NCBI GenBank assembly: GCA_031292515.1
Contig: JARLGZ010000083.1
Location: 1-64,000, forward strand
Direction of reading: 5' to 3'
Origin: Puia sp.
GTDB taxonomy: Bacteria; Bacteroidota; Bacteroidia; Chitinophagales; Chitinophagaceae
DNA length: 64,000 bases
The position numbers and the translations under genes were made by a program. Below the pieces are notes generated by a model, which saw only the letters and a list, made by a program, of their open reading frames with translations, ran no database searches and was not told the DNA's origin. Positions within the stretch are counted from its first letter, which is position 1; each line of letters begins with the position of its first letter. Positions 44,125 through 53,183 of the stretch are shown one piece after another.

Positions 44125-45090
44125 TTAGTGAGATGGTTTTAAGAGCTTCATCGAAGCTTTCTCCGAAGCCCCCCACACGACCGCTGACAGAAACAGCAGA
44201 CCCACACTCGTCAACACCAACTGATGGATACCCGCATGCGCGATGGTAAGCCCCCCGTGGGTTGAGCCGATCGTGACGGCCAGGTTGCCGCAGGAGGTGA
44301 AGAGGCTGTTGACAAACTCCGGCGATTCCGGTGCCGCGGAACTCACGTTGATATTGCTGATCAGGAAGCCTCCGGTATGGATAAAACCCCGGACGAAGAT
44401 CATGACAGTCATGACAGCAAGATGCCCTCCCGCAAAAAAGACAAAGAGATGGCATAAGAGCAGCAACCCGATAAACGCCAGGGTCGTCCCGGGAATACTT
44501 CGGCTAAGCATCCTTCCCGCCAGCCAGTTGCCTCCGACGCCGGCTATGCCAAAGAGGAGAAACAGCCCGCTGATCTGCGCGCCCTTTGCGCGGGTCACCT
44601 CACCCAGATAAGCCGCCACGTAACTATAGCTGGCATACATCGCCGAAATCATCAGGCAAGCCAGGGCTAAGCGCCACCACAACCTCGGTTTTCGCAGGAT
44701 CCGGGCAGTGTCTCCGTAAGAGACCCTCCCATCGACCGGCAGGGAAGGCAGCCACGCCCAAAGACCCAGCAAGGCCGCCCCGTTGAAAAGAGCGCATAAT
44801 CCGAACGAAGCCTGCCAGCCGAAGAGACCGGCCATCCAGGTGATGAGGGGGGACTCCCAGCACGCTGGCGATCGTAAAGCCGGCGAAGACGAGACCGACA
44901 GCTTTCGGAGACTGTGCGGCGGGCACCGAACCGGCCGCGGTGGACAGGGATATCGACCAGTAGACGGGATGCAAAAATGCCGGCAGGATACGAAATGCAT
45001 GGCGATCTGTGGCAGAATGCCGATGATGCCGAACTCGGTGGTGGCAATGCCAAAAATGCCCAGGGAAAGGACATACAGTATTCGCTTCAT
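44125..45090 (-). pseudogene. MFS exporter (AraJ/drug-efflux type) with internal deletion and frameshift
   Basis: The first 33 codons read as a normal MFS helix 1 (MKRILYVLSLGIFGIATTEF then GIIGILPQIAMHF). At about 44990 the frame must change: the family sequence resumes in another frame (RILPAFLHPVYWSISLSTAA, then LVFAGFTIASVLGVP) with loop 2 and helices 2-3 missing, about 60 residues. At a run of six C on the minus strand near 44850 it returns to the first frame (LITWMAGLFGWQASFGLCAL) and continues to an intact C-terminal half. So one deletion and one single-base change disrupt the gene. It is divergent from an HxlR regulator that would have controlled it. Confidence 0.8.
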
Positions 45091-45310
45091 GAGAATCCCG
45101 GTTTAGATTTTTTTTGTGCAAATTTGTGCGGCAAATGGCTTTGCAAGAGCAGATGCACCTTTTGGTAGGATACTTCCCTTTTTGAAAGAGAGCTGATTTT
45201 CAATGGAAAGAGAGACGATGCTGATTGCCGATGAGCCGGTTCCGATATAAAAAATGACGATGTTTGCAAAAGAGAAACGATTTGAAGATCGAACGACAAA
45301 CCAATAACCG

Positions 45311-45667
45311 ATGCCCGAGTTTTTTCACGACCATAAGTTGTATTACACACCAATAGAGTTTGCCTTGAAGCATATCGGCGGCACCTGGAAGATGCCCATT
45401 CTCTGGCGGCTGCAGTATGGTGTCCTGCGTTACGGGGAATTGAAGGCTGATATCCCGCATATCACGCACAAGATGCTGGCCTCGCAGTTGCGGGAGCTGG
45501 AGAGCAAGGGAATGGTCGAGCGGATAGCCTACCCGGTGGTACCGCCGAAGGTGGAATACCGTATTACCGAAAAGGGGTTGAAGGCAATACCCGTGATCGG
45601 ATCTATCATGAAATACGGCTACGACCTAATCCGCGAAGCGGGGGTCGAATACCCGCCGAAGTCGTGA
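45311..45667 (+). CDS. HxlR-family transcriptional regulator
   Basis: This 118-aa winged-helix protein has the typical HxlR start (PIEFALKHIGGTWKMPILWR), the recognition helix in ITHKMLASQLRELESKGMVE, and the wing RIAYPVVPPKVEYRITEKGL. HxlR proteins often sense electrophiles or redox stress and control a divergent efflux or oxidoreductase gene. The divergent neighbour here is the disrupted MFS exporter at 44125-45090, so the regulator may have lost its target. No Cys is present near the N-terminus, unlike many redox-sensing members. Confidence 0.93.
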   Translation: MPEFFHDHKLYYTPIEFALKHIGGTWKMPILWRLQYGVLRYGELKADIPHITHKMLASQLRELESKGMVERIAYPVVPPKVEYRITEKGLKAIPVIGSIMKYGYDLIREAGVEYPPKS

Positions 45668-45673
45668 GGATGC

Positions 45674-46582
45674 TTACCGTTTATAGCTGAAATCTCTTCG
45701 GTTTTTAAATTCCAGCCGGAAATCGCTGCCGTCGATTGCCGAACTGTAAATATTGCCCACAAAGGTTTTCTTGTCTACAGTTGGGTCGCCCACCTTCCAG
45801 CCGCAAAAGAAAATACGGTTGCCCTTCAGAACGGGCTGAAAACAATCATAGCCCTCGGGTGAAACCTTCCTCGTCTTTTTTGTCCCGCGGTCATAGACAA
45901 AGATGGCAGCGGGCGGGTCATCTTCCGAAGAGTTGGGATCGAGTTCCATATCGAAGATGATGCTGGTCTCATCCCCGCTCAGGACGTATCGCGATGCGCT
46001 GGACCTTGAGGGATCCTTGCGGAGCCGGGTAATGGGAATACTGTCAATGATCCTGCCGGCCAGGTCGAGAATAAATACGTTAGCCAGGTCATGGACAAGG
46101 ATCTTTTTGCCGTCGGCGCTCCAGGCGGGAGAAAAGACATCGCCCTTCTCATTCAATCCTTTGGTGAGATTGATAGGAGCGGCCGCGCCGTCGATCCGCC
46201 ATAGCAGGATATACCACTGGTTATACGATCCGTAATCGATAAGAGCGTTATAGACGATGTATTTTCCATCGGGAGACCAGACGGGGCCATAACAATGTTT
46301 GCAAGCCAAATCCGGCAAGGTGGTAGCTCCGCTCGTCAGGTCGGCGATCCCGATCTTTCTGATGTCCCCGCCACGCTCATATTTTGTATAAGCGACCCGG
46401 GTGCCATCTGGTGAAAGGTTGGGGTCGGCGCCGATGATATCCAGCGTATCTTCTTTCTTGTCGCCCTGGGAGAACACGAAGATGTTCAGTCCGTAGCTAT
46501 AGCAAACGTCATAGCGTTTCTGGCTATTGACGCGGCAACCGGAAAATAAAAGGACAAGAACTAGCAGGCAATGAGGTTTCAT
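45674..46582 (-). CDS. PD40/TolB-like beta-propeller lipoprotein
   Basis: This 302-aa protein has a lipoprotein-type signal (MKPHCLLVLVLLFSGC). PD40-type propeller repeats follow: ADPNLSPDGTRVAYTKY, YGPVWSPDGKYIVYNAL and FSPAWSADGKKILVHDL, then a less regular YVLSGDETSIIFDMELD. It is probably anchored in a membrane facing the periplasm. Such propellers bind proteins or peptides, and no catalytic domain is attached. It is convergent with the HxlR gene (6-bp gap). Its function is not deducible. Confidence 0.8.
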   Translation of the reverse strand: MKPHCLLVLVLLFSGCRVNSQKRYDVCYSYGLNIFVFSQGDKKEDTLDIIGADPNLSPDGTRVAYTKYERGGDIRKIGIADLTSGATTLPDLACKHCYGPVWSPDGKYIVYNALIDYGSYNQWYILLWRIDGAAAPINLTKGLNEKGDVFSPAWSADGKKILVHDLANVFILDLAGRIIDSIPITRLRKDPSRSSASRYVLSGDETSIIFDMELDPNSSEDDPPAAIFVYDRGTKKTRKVSPEGYDCFQPVLKGNRIFFCGWKVGDPTVDKKTFVGNIYSSAIDGSDFRLEFKNRRDFSYKR

Positions 46583-46720
46583 GCCTGAATGTACGGATTT
46601 TTTGGTCAGACCTGCCTGGAAGGGGCCAGGTGATCAAAGATTGTTCCCTTCTTTTATACCTTAAAAATTTACGGCGCCTTCCTCAATGTAAGGGGACAAA
46701 AGCTTTAATCCCTAAAGTTT

Positions 46721-46777
46721 AAATTGGGTGTTTTCACTAATGTCGTTTCGTTTAGTGTAAAATTGGGTGTTTTCACC
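46721..46777. repeat. Direct repeat AAATTGGGTGTTTTCAC
   Basis: Identical 17-bp copies at 46721-46737 and 46760-46776 lie 39 bp apart, centred about 100 bp upstream of the next gene. Each contains a GGTG-TTTT-CAC hairpin also found at 42549. It could be an operator or a transcription-attenuation element. Confidence 0.7.
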
Positions 46778-46847
46778 GTGCCGGATCAATGCAAGTCATC
46801 GTAAATTTCAGACAGCCTCTCATTCCCTACTCAAAATATTTTAACCT

Positions 46848-47528
46848 ATGACTGGAAAAGCCAACAAGCCGGAATCCTCGTCACCCGAAAAAAAAGAAAA
46901 CACAGATTATGATTCGAAATTCAATGACATCAATAACCGGTTCGCCAGTACCGATAAAAGGATCGACGACTTAAAATGGAGCCTGACCGGGTGGATGACC
47001 TTCTTTGGGATCATTTTCGGGGTTTCCGCCCTGATCTTCAATAACAATTTCAATGCTGAGAAAGAAGGTTTACGACAGCTAAGCAAAGAAATGCGTGATG
47101 AGCTAAATGGCAAATCGTATAACGCGAGCCTGGAATTCCAATCGTTCAACAAACACAAGCTGTCCGGACAGGAAGTTACGGGAAGAATCGAAGAAGCCAG
47201 CCCGGGGAAATATTTATTGGAATTTTCGATCATCCTAAAAAACACCGGGGAATCTTCAACGGGTCCCATCACCATAAAAGTATACACGGATAGCTCTCTA
47301 CAACTCTATGACATCAGTACGGATGAAGAGAAATACGCATACGAGGCATTCCATCATGACAATCTGCATCCCGACAGGCTGCCGGCCCTTGCCTCCTTCG
47401 AGGCAAACCTATATATGGGTGTCCGCAAAAAACCGACAAAGGGAAAATACCAGGTATTGGTAAAGGGATATTGCGACAATTCAAAAGCGATCACGAAAGA
47501 TGAGTTCAACCTGATCATAAACAATTAA
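46848..47528 (+). CDS. Membrane-anchored protein of unknown function
   Basis: This 226-aa protein has a charged N-terminal segment (residues 1-45) with a short coiled-coil-like part (INNRFASTDKRIDDLKWSL). A membrane helix follows (LTGWMTFFGIIFGVSALIF), then a short coiled coil (AEKEGLRQLSKEMRDEL) and a beta-rich domain (GKYLLEFSIILKNTGESSTG; FEANLYMGVRKKPTKGKYQV). The C-terminal domain looks like a periplasmic beta-sandwich. No family is recognised. A 17-bp direct repeat stands upstream, and a truncated surface-protein gene follows at once. Confidence 0.6.
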   Translation: MTGKANKPESSSPEKKENTDYDSKFNDINNRFASTDKRIDDLKWSLTGWMTFFGIIFGVSALIFNNNFNAEKEGLRQLSKEMRDELNGKSYNASLEFQSFNKHKLSGQEVTGRIEEASPGKYLLEFSIILKNTGESSTGPITIKVYTDSSLQLYDISTDEEKYAYEAFHHDNLHPDRLPALASFEANLYMGVRKKPTKGKYQVLVKGYCDNSKAITKDEFNLIINN

Positions 47529-48483
47529 GTCACCAGCATGCCCGCTGAATATCGACACCAATTACCGAAAATACAGGGCCTTAAGGAAGACGAACTTCGG
47601 CTTTGGGCTGAACCTGGATTCCGCTTACCATTTCAATGGATTCTCATCCGGGGTCAAATACGCCTTGGTCAATAAAAGAGATACCGCGACCTCAGCATTA
47701 TTATCGAAGAATCTGCATAACTCTAAATTTCTGAATCAGCAACATTTATTACTGCATATGGTAACCGACTATACAAAAACCCTAAAATCTCCGCGCAAGG
47801 AGATTTTTCAAGATGGGATCCACCTTCTGTTTGCGGTAGATACGCCCTTTAATAAGCTGGATACTGCCGTTCAAAACAAGGTGAAAGAGTTGGTGCGCAG
47901 CAATAAAGAGCTAAATCTCCTGACCATTATAGTGGACAAAAAACCCTCCTCTAATTTTATTTCGGAGATCGATCACGTCATTTTCGATAGCCTCAAGAAT
48001 CAGATTAAGAAAGGACTGCTTTTGACGGTGGGCGTGAGTGACACCACGTATAACGACCAGTTCTTTTTATCGAACATCGTGATGAACTCGGAACTCGTAA
48101 AAGGAATAGGGGCCTACAAAACCGGCTCCAACTTCGAATATGATATTAAGGGAGCCTTGAATTTACTCGATGACAGCCTTTATAAGGGAAGAAACCTGAA
48201 ACGGGCGATCCTGAATCTCGAACCGGGTTTAAACTGGGTCATCCGAAATAAAGCCAACGACCAATCCTGGCTGGAGTTTCAGGTCAGCGGCGCCTATAGC
48301 CATAATTTTACGACCCTCTATCATAATGAAAGGAGGGACAGCGTCACTGTAAATGGAACCATTCGCGTCCGAGTCTATAACGATATTTGGATACCTCTGG
48401 AACTCAAATATGATCCTAAGTCGGGAGCCTGGCCAAAAGCGCCGCCACCAAACAAAATTGACCAAACTCTCTTCATATGGTAG
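47521..48483 (+). pseudogene. Decayed surface-protein-like gene without a start codon
   Basis: An open frame runs from a TAA at 47518 to a stop at 48481 and lacks an in-frame ATG before about 47758. Its first part is protein-like (NIDTNYRKYRALRKTNFGFG, then LDSAYHFNGFSSGVKYALVN), so the 5' end seems lost. The body includes IFQDGIHLLFAVDTPFNKLD and LEPGLNWVIRNKANDQ, with strand-rich segments at the end (LEFQVSGAYSHNFTTLYHNE). After about 48430 the sequence becomes Pro-rich, while another frame continues sensibly to 48538 (KLSSYGSVSNFADKHKDVIG). I read it as 5'-truncated and 3'-frameshifted. A TTG start at 47665 would give 272 aa. Confidence 0.45.
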
Positions 48484-48580
48484 TGTTTCGAACTTTGCAG
48501 ACAAACACAAAGACGTCATAGGAACCTTATCAATTTAGCGGCGTTCGTTGTCAGTATTTCTGTGATGATAATAACCTGCA

Positions 48581-48802
48581 ATGACAATGCGAAAAATCGG
48601 AGATTGCAGTCGCGCAATTCAAACAACAGGAGAAAGCATTTCATATGGTTATGTCCTATTAAAGTATATGGACAAACTGACCATGGAAAATAACTCAGAT
48701 ACATTTTATTTCCAGATAAAAGGTTTGGACTTTTTCAGGATGTCGACACAGGACAAAAGAAGAATCGATTCGCCGGATGCTGTGCTTGAAAAGAGACTAT
48801 AG
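48581..48802 (+). CDS. Small hypothetical protein, low confidence
   Basis: This 73-aa frame reads MTMRKIGDCSRAIQTTGESI, then YGYVLLKYMDKLTMENNSDT. Composition is ordinary. It follows the decayed surface-protein gene and overlaps the convergent membrane-protein gene by 6 bp. Nothing else supports it. Confidence 0.3.
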   Translation: MTMRKIGDCSRAIQTTGESISYGYVLLKYMDKLTMENNSDTFYFQIKGLDFFRMSTQDKRRIDSPDAVLEKRL

Positions 48803-50422
48803 GGGTAACTTTGGCCTCGCTGTATAAACCCGTCTCCCCGCCACCGCGGCTACGGCGATCAGCGTCACGAATACATTCCAGTAGCTGTACCGGAAGTCGC
48901 GGTCGTGCTGGTAGACCGGGAATTGGCTCAGCGTATACAAGACGCCCGATAGCTGGATCCAGGCATGCAGTTGCCAGTAGCGAACAGCGGAGAAGCGATG
49001 CCCATCGGTGTGCGTCGCGGAAGAATGGGTATCCACAGAATCATTGACCCCCGAATCACTACCCGCAGCTTTCTTTGCCGCCCTCCGGCTCCGGTACAGG
49101 AACCCCGCAAAGGCCGCCGTATTCAGGAACAGCCAGAACCAGGGCGAATAGAGGCAGGTCGGGCTCAAGGAGGTATACATCCCGGTGAACCAATCGCGCA
49201 GGTCGTTAGGGGCCTGTTGCACATGGAGGGCGTTGTTGGGCTCGATCCAGACCGACACGTTCCAGTAGCCCCCGCTTTTGAAGCGTTGCCGGATGCGCAG
49301 GTAGTAGAGAAAGCCTTCCCACCGGTTGCGGAGGTAGAGGAGTGGATGCCGCCCGATCGCCGATAGCCAGCTCCGCGTGACGATGCTGTCCATGGCCGCG
49401 TCGGGGTAGGGGATCATAGAGGGTCTGCCGTCGGGTGGCCAGACGATGTCGTCGAAGGACGCGGGGGTGTATTGCCGCAGCAGGGTATCATAGTGGAAAT
49501 AAGAATAGCGTGTGAGGATGGGCGGGAACAGGTTCTCGCCGCTGAGCTTCGAGATGCCGGTGAGATCGAGCAGCTTCAGCTTGAAAGCAGGGTAGGCCTT
49601 CGTCGCGTGGATCACACGATAGGTCAGGGTCTGCGCAGTGAAGAGAAAGACACCGCAGACCGCCAGCGAGAGAAGCAGGGATTTCCAGCGGATCCGGCGC
49701 GTCCATCCAAACGCCCCCAACCAGGGGCTCCCGGACCGGCTGCCATGAGTCGCAGACGACCCTGTTCCGGGGACCGGCACTGCTGGCGTCGATCTCACCG
49801 CTGTCCCGGAGGACCGGCCCTTGAACAACTCAAACGGAGAGACAAACAACCAGGTCAGCGGCAGCAGCGCCACCACGGTATTGGTGCGGATCCACAACCC
49901 GAAAACAAGTAGAAAAGTTGCGATGACTTTGCCCTCGTGTGCTCCTTTTCCTGTGCTCGCCTCCCTGTTCCCGCCCGCCCCTTCCCCGACCTCCGCCAGC
50001 ATCAGCGCCGCAATACCCCAAAGCAGCGAGGTCAGGCTGTCGCGCATCACATATTGAGGGATAAAAGAGAAAAAGGCGACGAGCAACAGGAGCGCCCAGA
50101 AACCGATCGAGCGGATGGGAACGCGTCGGACCAGCAAAAGAAGAAAGACCCAGTAGAGAACCATCTGCAACACGAACATCGATTGATAGTTGCCTGTCAG
50201 CAGCCAGAGCATCCGCCAGGTCCAGGAGAAGGCGCCTCCGAACCAGTCGTCGTAGGCCCCGGTCGTCACTTGGTGAAACTGGCTCCAGGAGTCGGCGCCA
50301 TAGGAGCCGGGCATAAACAGGCAGAAGAGCCACGCTATTACGAGACCGGTGATCAGGATCTTCGCCGGGCGGTTAGGTCGTTGGTTCCGGGTGCTGATAT
50401 TGAGTAATGTGAGTCTTGACAA
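48797..50422 (-). CDS. Polytopic membrane protein, GT-C-like
   Basis: This 541-aa protein has about ten hydrophobic segments. The first periplasmic loop contains GADSWSQFHQVTTGAYDDWF, an acidic and aromatic motif at the position of the GT-C catalytic Asp/Glu, followed by GGAFSWTWRMLWLLTGNYQS. A hydrophilic insertion (about 210-240) is Ser/Gly/Pro-rich. The second half has periplasmic stretches (RYSYFHYDTLLRQYTPASFD) and final helices. It probably transfers a sugar from a lipid carrier, but the acceptor is unknown. It lies 42 bp downstream of the restriction gene, same strand, across a 21-bp repeat. Confidence 0.6.
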   Translation of the reverse strand: MSRLTLLNISTRNQRPNRPAKILITGLVIAWLFCLFMPGSYGADSWSQFHQVTTGAYDDWFGGAFSWTWRMLWLLTGNYQSMFVLQMVLYWVFLLLLVRRVPIRSIGFWALLLLVAFFSFIPQYVMRDSLTSLLWGIAALMLAEVGEGAGGNREASTGKGAHEGKVIATFLLVFGLWIRTNTVVALLPLTWLFVSPFELFKGRSSGTAVRSTPAVPVPGTGSSATHGSRSGSPWLGAFGWTRRIRWKSLLLSLAVCGVFLFTAQTLTYRVIHATKAYPAFKLKLLDLTGISKLSGENLFPPILTRYSYFHYDTLLRQYTPASFDDIVWPPDGRPSMIPYPDAAMDSIVTRSWLSAIGRHPLLYLRNRWEGFLYYLRIRQRFKSGGYWNVSVWIEPNNALHVQQAPNDLRDWFTGMYTSLSPTCLYSPWFWLFLNTAAFAGFLYRSRRAAKKAAGSDSGVNDSVDTHSSATHTDGHRFSAVRYWQLHAWIQLSGVLYTLSQFPVYQHDRDFRYSYWNVFVTLIAVAAVAGRRVYTARPKLPL

Positions 50423-50424
50423 AT

Positions 50425-50466
50425 GTTTACGGTATTGGGACTTTTGTTTATTGTATTGGGACTTTA
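50425..50466. repeat. Two tandem 21-bp units
   Basis: GTTTACGGTATTGGGACTTT at 50425 and GTTTATTGTATTGGGACTTT at 50446, each extended by one base. The second unit reaches the stop codon of the restriction endonuclease gene. Confidence 0.8.
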
Positions 50467-51453
50467 CAAGGATAGGTTCTTTTTTGATTTCCTTACGGAT
50501 GTCTTCTTCGGATGGCCGCTTTCAAACAGCTCATCCGGTAATTCGGCAACGGCTTTATCGATACCCTCCGGCGTCTCCGGTGGTTTGTGCAAGGGGATGT
50601 TTACCAGGGGGCGCAGGATCTCATACAATTCGGCCATCGGCCGGCCACCCCTGATTTGAATCAGGTGAACCTGTTTGTTTTTTGCCGTGTCATGGATATT
50701 GCTCCGCTCGCCGATCTTGTCGTAGAGGATGATGCCATTCTGGCCCATCCTGCCTATTTTGTCTTCGATGACTTCCTGGTTCCCCGCCGCGATCAGACCC
50801 ACTTCCAAACGGATCCGGCCTCTCCGGGTCTGCACCTCGGCATCCGTCTCCCGGCCGACCTCGCGGTCCCTTTCGATATTTATCCAGAAGTTCTCGTTGA
50901 AGGTAAATCCCAAAATCGTCAGGGCGGTTTTTATCAGCACACGTTCGAGTTCTTTGCCGACCTTACTCTTGTCGGAGCCCCGGATGGTAAGGGTGGCGGC
51001 GCCCGCCATCAGGAAGAGCCAGGCCGTCTCCAGGTCCTTTGTCTTCCCCAATTTTGTAAAGATCCCGGAAAAATAATCATAGGTCTCCTGCAGAACGACG
51101 GAGAGATCGCCTTTTACATCCAGGTTGTCGGCGGTCTTGTGCGGCAGGCCTATCAGCCAGGTGTGCAAGTCCTGCTGCTCCTTCGACTTCCTCTTTATAC
51201 CGTTCAGATCGGTCACCAACCCCTGTTTCCAGTCATCTCCATAGATCGCCCTTGCATGGTTGCAGATTTCGAGGAGCCACAGATAGGTCAGGAACAGCTT
51301 GTCTTTTGTATTTCTTTCCGTGATGGACCTGTAATTACCGCCCTTCAGCACATGGGAAGCCAGTATCCGGAGCGATTTGCCGGAATAGGCATTCGAGAGC
51401 GTCAGATTTTCCGTAAGCCACTTTCTGAAGGTGGGTATATGATAGTCCATCAT
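50464..51453 (-). CDS. Type II restriction endonuclease, CfrBI-like
   Basis: This 329-aa protein starts at the ATG ending at 51453 (an upstream TTG would overlap the methyltransferase stop). It resembles the CfrBI family, whose members cut CCWWGG. Supporting stretches are FRKWLTENLTLSNAYSGKSL, ASHVLKGGNYRSITERNTKD and the core GRETDAEVQTRRGRIRLEVG with VIEDKIGR, which may supply the acidic and Lys residues of a PD-(D/E)xK site. It is paired with an N4-cytosine-type methyltransferase directly upstream on the same strand, as in CfrBI. The C-terminus is a basic tail. The specificity is inferred from the family and is not shown by the sequence. Confidence 0.7.
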   Translation of the reverse strand: MMDYHIPTFRKWLTENLTLSNAYSGKSLRILASHVLKGGNYRSITERNTKDKLFLTYLWLLEICNHARAIYGDDWKQGLVTDLNGIKRKSKEQQDLHTWLIGLPHKTADNLDVKGDLSVVLQETYDYFSGIFTKLGKTKDLETAWLFLMAGAATLTIRGSDKSKVGKELERVLIKTALTILGFTFNENFWINIERDREVGRETDAEVQTRRGRIRLEVGLIAAGNQEVIEDKIGRMGQNGIILYDKIGERSNIHDTAKNKQVHLIQIRGGRPMAELYEILRPLVNIPLHKPPETPEGIDKAVAELPDELFESGHPKKTSVRKSKKNLSL

Positions 51454-51503
51454 TGACAAATGATCGGATAAATAACAAATGATCAATGGCCGCCGGCAAA
51501 TGA

Positions 51504-52658
51504 TCAATAAACGCTAAAATCGACCGTCGTATTCTCCGGGATAAGGGGTGTCAACGACTTCTTCATCAGCTCGAAATATTTTTTCTCCGAGTCGATCAGC
51601 AAAAACCGCCTGTTCATCCCGATAGCGGCCTTACCCACCGTCCCGCTGCCGCCAAAGGGATCCAGCACCAGGTCGCCTTTAAAGGAATAATACCGGATTA
51701 CCTTCTCCGCGAGTTCTTCGGGGAAGGTGGCGGGATGTTCCTTGTTAAAGGAGGGATGTATCTTCCACAGATTCGTCTTGTCATAGTCGTCGCCGATCTT
51801 TGACGCTTTTACCAGGGACTGGTCATAGTGATTCCGTATATTCCAGTCGATGAGCCGGCTGGTCTTCTTTCTATAGACCAGGATATACTCGGTAACGACA
51901 ACGGGCTTATATTGAAGCGGCTGCCTGTCTGCCGCAAACCGCCTCCCCCTGCCGATATTCCAGCCCGCGCCTTCCGGTTTTACCCAATGGATATCGTCGA
52001 TAAAGTCAAACCCAATTTTATCCAGGATACCGTGCAGGTCGAAGGGGATGGGGACCCGGGTAGACGCCGTATTCCTGGAAGTCCGCTTGATCAGCACGGG
52101 CGAGATATTCACCACCAGGAACCTTCCTTCGGATAGCACCGCATGGCATCTGGCAAAAATCCTTTCCAGAAATTTCAGGTACTCCTTATAGTCCACATAT
52201 TCCGAATAGGCGGGCTTGGCATTGTAATAAGGCGGGGAAGTAAACACCAGCTGCGCCGTATCTGGCGGGAAATCGGCCAGGACGTTGATGCTATTGCCTA
52301 AAATGATCTTGTTGCCCACCGGGGCGGGGTAGATCAGTTTTGATTTATCCGAAACCTTCTGATTCCTGCTTTTTGTCTTTTTGTGTTTGTTGACCCGGTC
52401 GATGATCAATTGCAGATTTGTGCTGTCCGTGATCTTTTTGACATGCCTGTCCAGTCTCACTTCCCCTACCAGGTTCAGTTTCGAGTTCTTTGCATTCAGC
52501 GAGACCCGCCAGGAATCCAGCCGGTCGTCATATTCGGGGAGACCGGTGGTGATGAGACTATAGTGGTCGGGCAGATGCTCCTTTATCCAGGAATCTGTTT
52601 TTTCCCGGGCTTTTTGCGTCGTCCCTTTTTCAAACTTTATCGTTGTCGAATTACTCAT
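51504..52658 (-). CDS. DNA methyltransferase, beta-class, N4-cytosine-like
   Basis: This 384-aa methyltransferase has the catalytic motif IV TSPPYYNAKPAYSEY near residue 140 and the SAM-binding motif LDPFGGSGTVGKAAIG near 335. That order (IV before I) is typical of beta-class N6/N4 enzymes, and the SPPY form with Thr-Ser favours N4-cytosine. HWVKPEGAGWNIGRG and YKPVVVTEYILVYRKK are further family features. The first 100 residues form a separate domain. It is the partner of the CfrBI-like endonuclease and would protect host sites. Its start codon lies in a 20-bp tandem duplication that makes a second upstream ATG. Confidence 0.88.
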   Translation of the reverse strand: MSNSTTIKFEKGTTQKAREKTDSWIKEHLPDHYSLITTGLPEYDDRLDSWRVSLNAKNSKLNLVGEVRLDRHVKKITDSTNLQLIIDRVNKHKKTKSRNQKVSDKSKLIYPAPVGNKIILGNSINVLADFPPDTAQLVFTSPPYYNAKPAYSEYVDYKEYLKFLERIFARCHAVLSEGRFLVVNISPVLIKRTSRNTASTRVPIPFDLHGILDKIGFDFIDDIHWVKPEGAGWNIGRGRRFAADRQPLQYKPVVVTEYILVYRKKTSRLIDWNIRNHYDQSLVKASKIGDDYDKTNLWKIHPSFNKEHPATFPEELAEKVIRYYSFKGDLVLDPFGGSGTVGKAAIGMNRRFLLIDSEKKYFELMKKSLTPLIPENTTVDFSVY

Positions 52659-52687
52659 TACTTCTTTGAATTACTCATTGCTTCTTT
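52648..52687. repeat. Two tandem 20-bp units over the methyltransferase start
   Basis: GAATTACTCATTACTTCTTT at 52648 and GAATTACTCATTGCTTCTTT at 52668 differ at one base. Each contains an ATG on the minus strand. The upstream one encodes MSNSKK and stops in a TAATG that is the methyltransferase start. Confidence 0.9.
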
Positions 52688-53183
52688 ATTGCCGCCTCCA
52701 TTGTGGCAGACCCAATCATGTTTGCGTGGAATGGTATCCCAGGTTATTGAATGAGCCCCCAAGTTATCATATGCAGGGCACTCTCCCGTATAAATATTTC
52801 TACCCTTTTTCCACCGGGAGCGCCCCGACCCGATCCCTTTTGACCGCCCCATTCTGCCGTAAAAATAGGTCCAATATCCGGAATAACTAAATATTTTAGT
52901 TGGAAAGGCGGTTCGCGCTCCTGAAAAGATTGCCCGGCCGGATAGTTTTGGAATGCCTGGAGATAACGTTTATGCATACTATCTTGATCCCCGGAAAGAT
53001 CCTATTTCTTCTCTGTTCCTGCTGGTATTGGGATTCGGAAAGGACGCCCCCACCTTCCCGGAGGACGCCCTGTATAATATGATCAACAAAAATTGATAGA
53101 AACACAAACGCCCGTTGCGGGTGAGGCAGCGGGCGTTCGGCGGTATCCGTACTTTGTTCTGATAGTTATTTTGTCCTGATGGT
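52659..53183. other. 525-bp intergenic region with one terminator
   Basis: Between the methyltransferase start and the 3' end of the SelA-like gene. Short frames on both strands overlap each other and have no family resemblance. The promoter of the restriction-modification operon should lie near its left end, and the SelA-like terminator near its right end. Confidence 0.55.
53107..53137 (-). terminator. Hairpin terminator after the SelA-like gene
   Basis: A 12-bp stem (53107-53118 with 53126-53137, one G-T pair) with a 7-base loop is followed on the minus strand by a T-rich tract. It lies about 45 bp beyond the stop codon at 53184. Confidence 0.7.

Noticed and set aside
52658-52852. 64-aa minus-strand frame upstream of the methyltransferase
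   Set aside because: It ends in the duplicated start region and its translation lacks structure. A controller protein would show an HTH, and none is seen.
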